NCBI GenBank assembly: GCA_002421915.1
Contig: DISA01000057.1
Span: 20,504-73,228, forward strand
Length of the DNA stretch: 52,725 nt
Direction of reading: 5' to 3'
Source: Gallionellaceae bacterium UBA6222
Lineage (GTDB): Bacteria > Pseudomonadota > Gammaproteobacteria > Burkholderiales > Gallionellaceae
The position numbers were made by a program, and so were the translations under genes. Below are positions 51,282 to 52,725 of the stretch, piece after piece (within the stretch, counting starts at the first letter, position 1; each line of letters opens with the position of its first letter). Below the pieces are notes generated by a model. The model ran no database searches, was not told the origin of the DNA, and saw nothing but the letters and a program-made list of their open reading frames with translations.

Positions 51282-52725
51282 ATGAACACCATCACTTTCC
51301 CGGATAGTCCCTACCGCTTGCACCTGCCGTTCGAACCGGCGGGCGATCAGCCCACGGCCATCGGCCAACTGGTGGAAGGGATTGAAGATGGGCTGGCGTA
51401 TCAGACCTTGCTCGGCGTGACCGGCTCCGGCAAGACCTTTACCATCGCCAACGTCATCGCGCGCACCGGGCGCCCGGCCATCGTCATGGCGCCGAACAAG
51501 ACGCTGGCGGCACAGTTATATTCCGAGTTGCGCGATTTCTTTCCCGACAACGCGGTCGAATATTTCGTTTCCTATTACGACTACTACCAGCCTGAGGCGT
51601 ATGTTCCGTCGCGCGACATGTATATCGAGAAGGATTCCAGCATCAACGAGCAGATCGAACAAATGCGCCTGTCCGCCACCAAGTCGATGCTGGAGCGGCA
51701 GGACTGCCTCATCGTCGCCACCGTGTCGGCCATCTACGGTATCGGCGATCCGGTGGATTACCACGGCATGATCCTGCACCTGCGCGAGCATGAGAAAGTG
51801 GCGCAACGCGAGGTCATCCAGCGTCTGGTCGCCATGCAGTACGAGCGCAACGATGTGGATTTCACACGCGGTAATTTTCGTGTGCGCGGCGACGTGATCG
51901 ACATCTTCCCGGCGGAAAGCAGCGAAAACGCAGTGCGCGTCACGTTGTTTGACGACGAGGTGGAATCGCTGGCGCTGTTTGATCCGCTCACCGGACATAT
52001 CCAGACGCGCGTGCCGCGCTACACCGTATATCCCTCCAGCCATTACGTCACACCGCGCGAGACTACCCTGCACGCCATTGAGACCATCAAGGTCGAACTG
52101 GCCGAGCGCATCGCGTTTTTTCAGCGTGAGAACAAACTGGTCGAGGCGCAGCGCATCGAGCAGCGCACGCGCCACGACCTGGAGATGCTGACCGAGATCG
52201 GCTTCACCAAGGGCATCGAGAACTATTCGCGCCATCTTTCCGGGCGCGGTGCGGGCGAAACCCCGCCGACATTGATGGATTACCTGCCGCCGAACGCGCT
52301 GATGATCATTGACGAAAGCCATGTCACCATTCCCCAGATAGGCGGCATGTACAAGGGCGACCGCGCGCGCAAAGAGAATCTGGTCAACTACGGTTTCCGC
52401 CTGCCGTCCGCGCTGGACAACCGTCCGCTGCGGTTCGATGAGTTCGAAAAGATCATGCGCCAGACCATCTTTGTCTCCGCCACGCCTTCCGTTTACGAGG
52501 CGGAGCACACAGGACAAGTAGTGGAGCAGGTGGTGCGCCCAACCGGGCTGATCGATCCCGCCATCGAAGTGCGTCCCGCAACGCATCAGGTGGATGATCT
52601 GATGTCAGAAGTGAGCCTGCGCACGGCAGTCGGTGAACGCGTGCTGGTCACCACGCTGACCAAGCGCATGGCCGAAGACCTCACCGAGTACTTCTCCGAG
52701 CACGGCATCAAGGTGCGCTACCTGC
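51282..52725 (+). CDS. uvrB: UvrB, excinuclease ABC subunit B (3' partial)
   Basis: Nucleotide excision repair helicase-like subunit that receives damaged DNA from UvrA and recruits UvrC. It begins MNTITFPDSPYRLHLPFEPA; Walker A 'GVTGSGKTFTIAN' is near residues 44-56. The beta-hairpin region 'YYDYYQPEAYVPSRDMYIEKDSSINEQ' (partly shown), 'MIIDESHVT' (Walker B) and 'FVSATPSVYE' follow. About 481 of roughly 670 residues lie in the window, and the frame is open to the last base. The frame is clean, with no stops. Confidence 0.97.
   Translation, partial: MNTITFPDSPYRLHLPFEPAGDQPTAIGQLVEGIEDGLAYQTLLGVTGSGKTFTIANVIARTGRPAIVMAPNKTLAAQLYSELRDFFPDNAVEYFVSYYDYYQPEAYVPSRDMYIEKDSSINEQIEQMRLSATKSMLERQDCLIVATVSAIYGIGDPVDYHGMILHLREHEKVAQREVIQRLVAMQYERNDVDFTRGNFRVRGDVIDIFPAESSENAVRVTLFDDEVESLALFDPLTGHIQTRVPRYTVYPSSHYVTPRETTLHAIETIKVELAERIAFFQRENKLVEAQRIEQRTRHDLEMLTEIGFTKGIENYSRHLSGRGAGETPPTLMDYLPPNALMIIDESHVTIPQIGGMYKGDRARKENLVNYGFRLPSALDNRPLRFDEFEKIMRQTIFVSATPSVYEAEHTGQVVEQVVRPTGLIDPAIEVRPATHQVDDLMSEVSLRTAVGERVLVTTLTKRMAEDLTEYFSEHGIKVRYL

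Overview
The window looks like a chromosomal segment from a chemolithoautotrophic, sulfur-oxidising betaproteobacterium (Gallionellaceae, Sulfuricellaceae or Thiobacillaceae type; Sideroxydans-like is my best guess). This placement is inferred from gene content and sequence character, not from a database search. Over 52.7 kb it carries almost a complete cytoplasmic route from sulfide or stored sulfur to exported sulfate, arranged as several neighbouring operons. No rRNA, tRNA, CRISPR array or intact mobile element was seen.

Layout. 1-3335: end of a cytochrome c maturation operon (ccmF partial, ccmG, ccmH, ccmI). 3336-3983: no live gene, only a decayed IS3-type transposase remnant and a strong palindrome. 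3984-7089: small housekeeping or unknown genes (56-aa protein, HIT protein, DUF4279-like protein, TPR protein, SlyD-like FKBP, unknown 116-aa protein). 7252-11853 (minus strand): sat-aprM-aprB-aprA, the indirect AMP-dependent oxidation of sulfite. Divergent from it, 12096-22868: soeABC, the direct oxidation of sulfite, followed by two SulP permeases and an SLC13-type permease. 22971-27609: chrA-like transporter, soxYZ, fccAB-like flavocytochrome c and a DUF302 protein. 27758-29806: tusA, dsrE2 and a FadL-like outer-membrane channel. 29864-33056 (minus strand): a six-gene operon of a small unknown protein, a Cas6-like RAMP protein, a cysteine-less DsrC paralogue (RspA type), a two-domain TusA, an unknown protein and a TauD-like dioxygenase. 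Divergent from it, 33368-45304: dsrABEFHCMKLJOPN in the order known from Allochromatium vinosum. A tail follows at 45301-51108: DUF4202 protein, cysG for siroheme, a ferredoxin-reductase fusion, an exported protein, an ankyrin protein and two small unknown proteins. uvrB starts at 51282 and runs off the window.

How it works together. FccAB and SoxYZ handle periplasmic sulfide and sulfur. TusA, DsrE2, DsrEFH and DsrC relay persulfide sulfur in the cytoplasm to reverse-acting DsrAB, with DsrL supplying or taking electrons and DsrMKJOP linking to the membrane quinone pool. CysG and DsrN make the siroheme(-amide) cofactor. Sulfite is then oxidised by AprBA-AprM plus Sat (conserving ATP) and by SoeABC. 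The SulP/SLC13 proteins probably move sulfate or related anions. The ccm genes supply the cytochrome c assembly that FccA and DsrJ need.

The two most interesting observations are (i) a Cas6-like RNA-binding-fold protein placed inside a sulfur-relay operon with no CRISPR, and (ii) a shared two-block promoter pattern (ACCC-N4-GGGTT, then 18-20 nt, then GGYNATGG overlapping or abutting the -35 region) upstream of soxYZ, tusA-dsrE2, dsrAB and soeABC, which suggests one unknown activator controlling the whole sulfur regulon.
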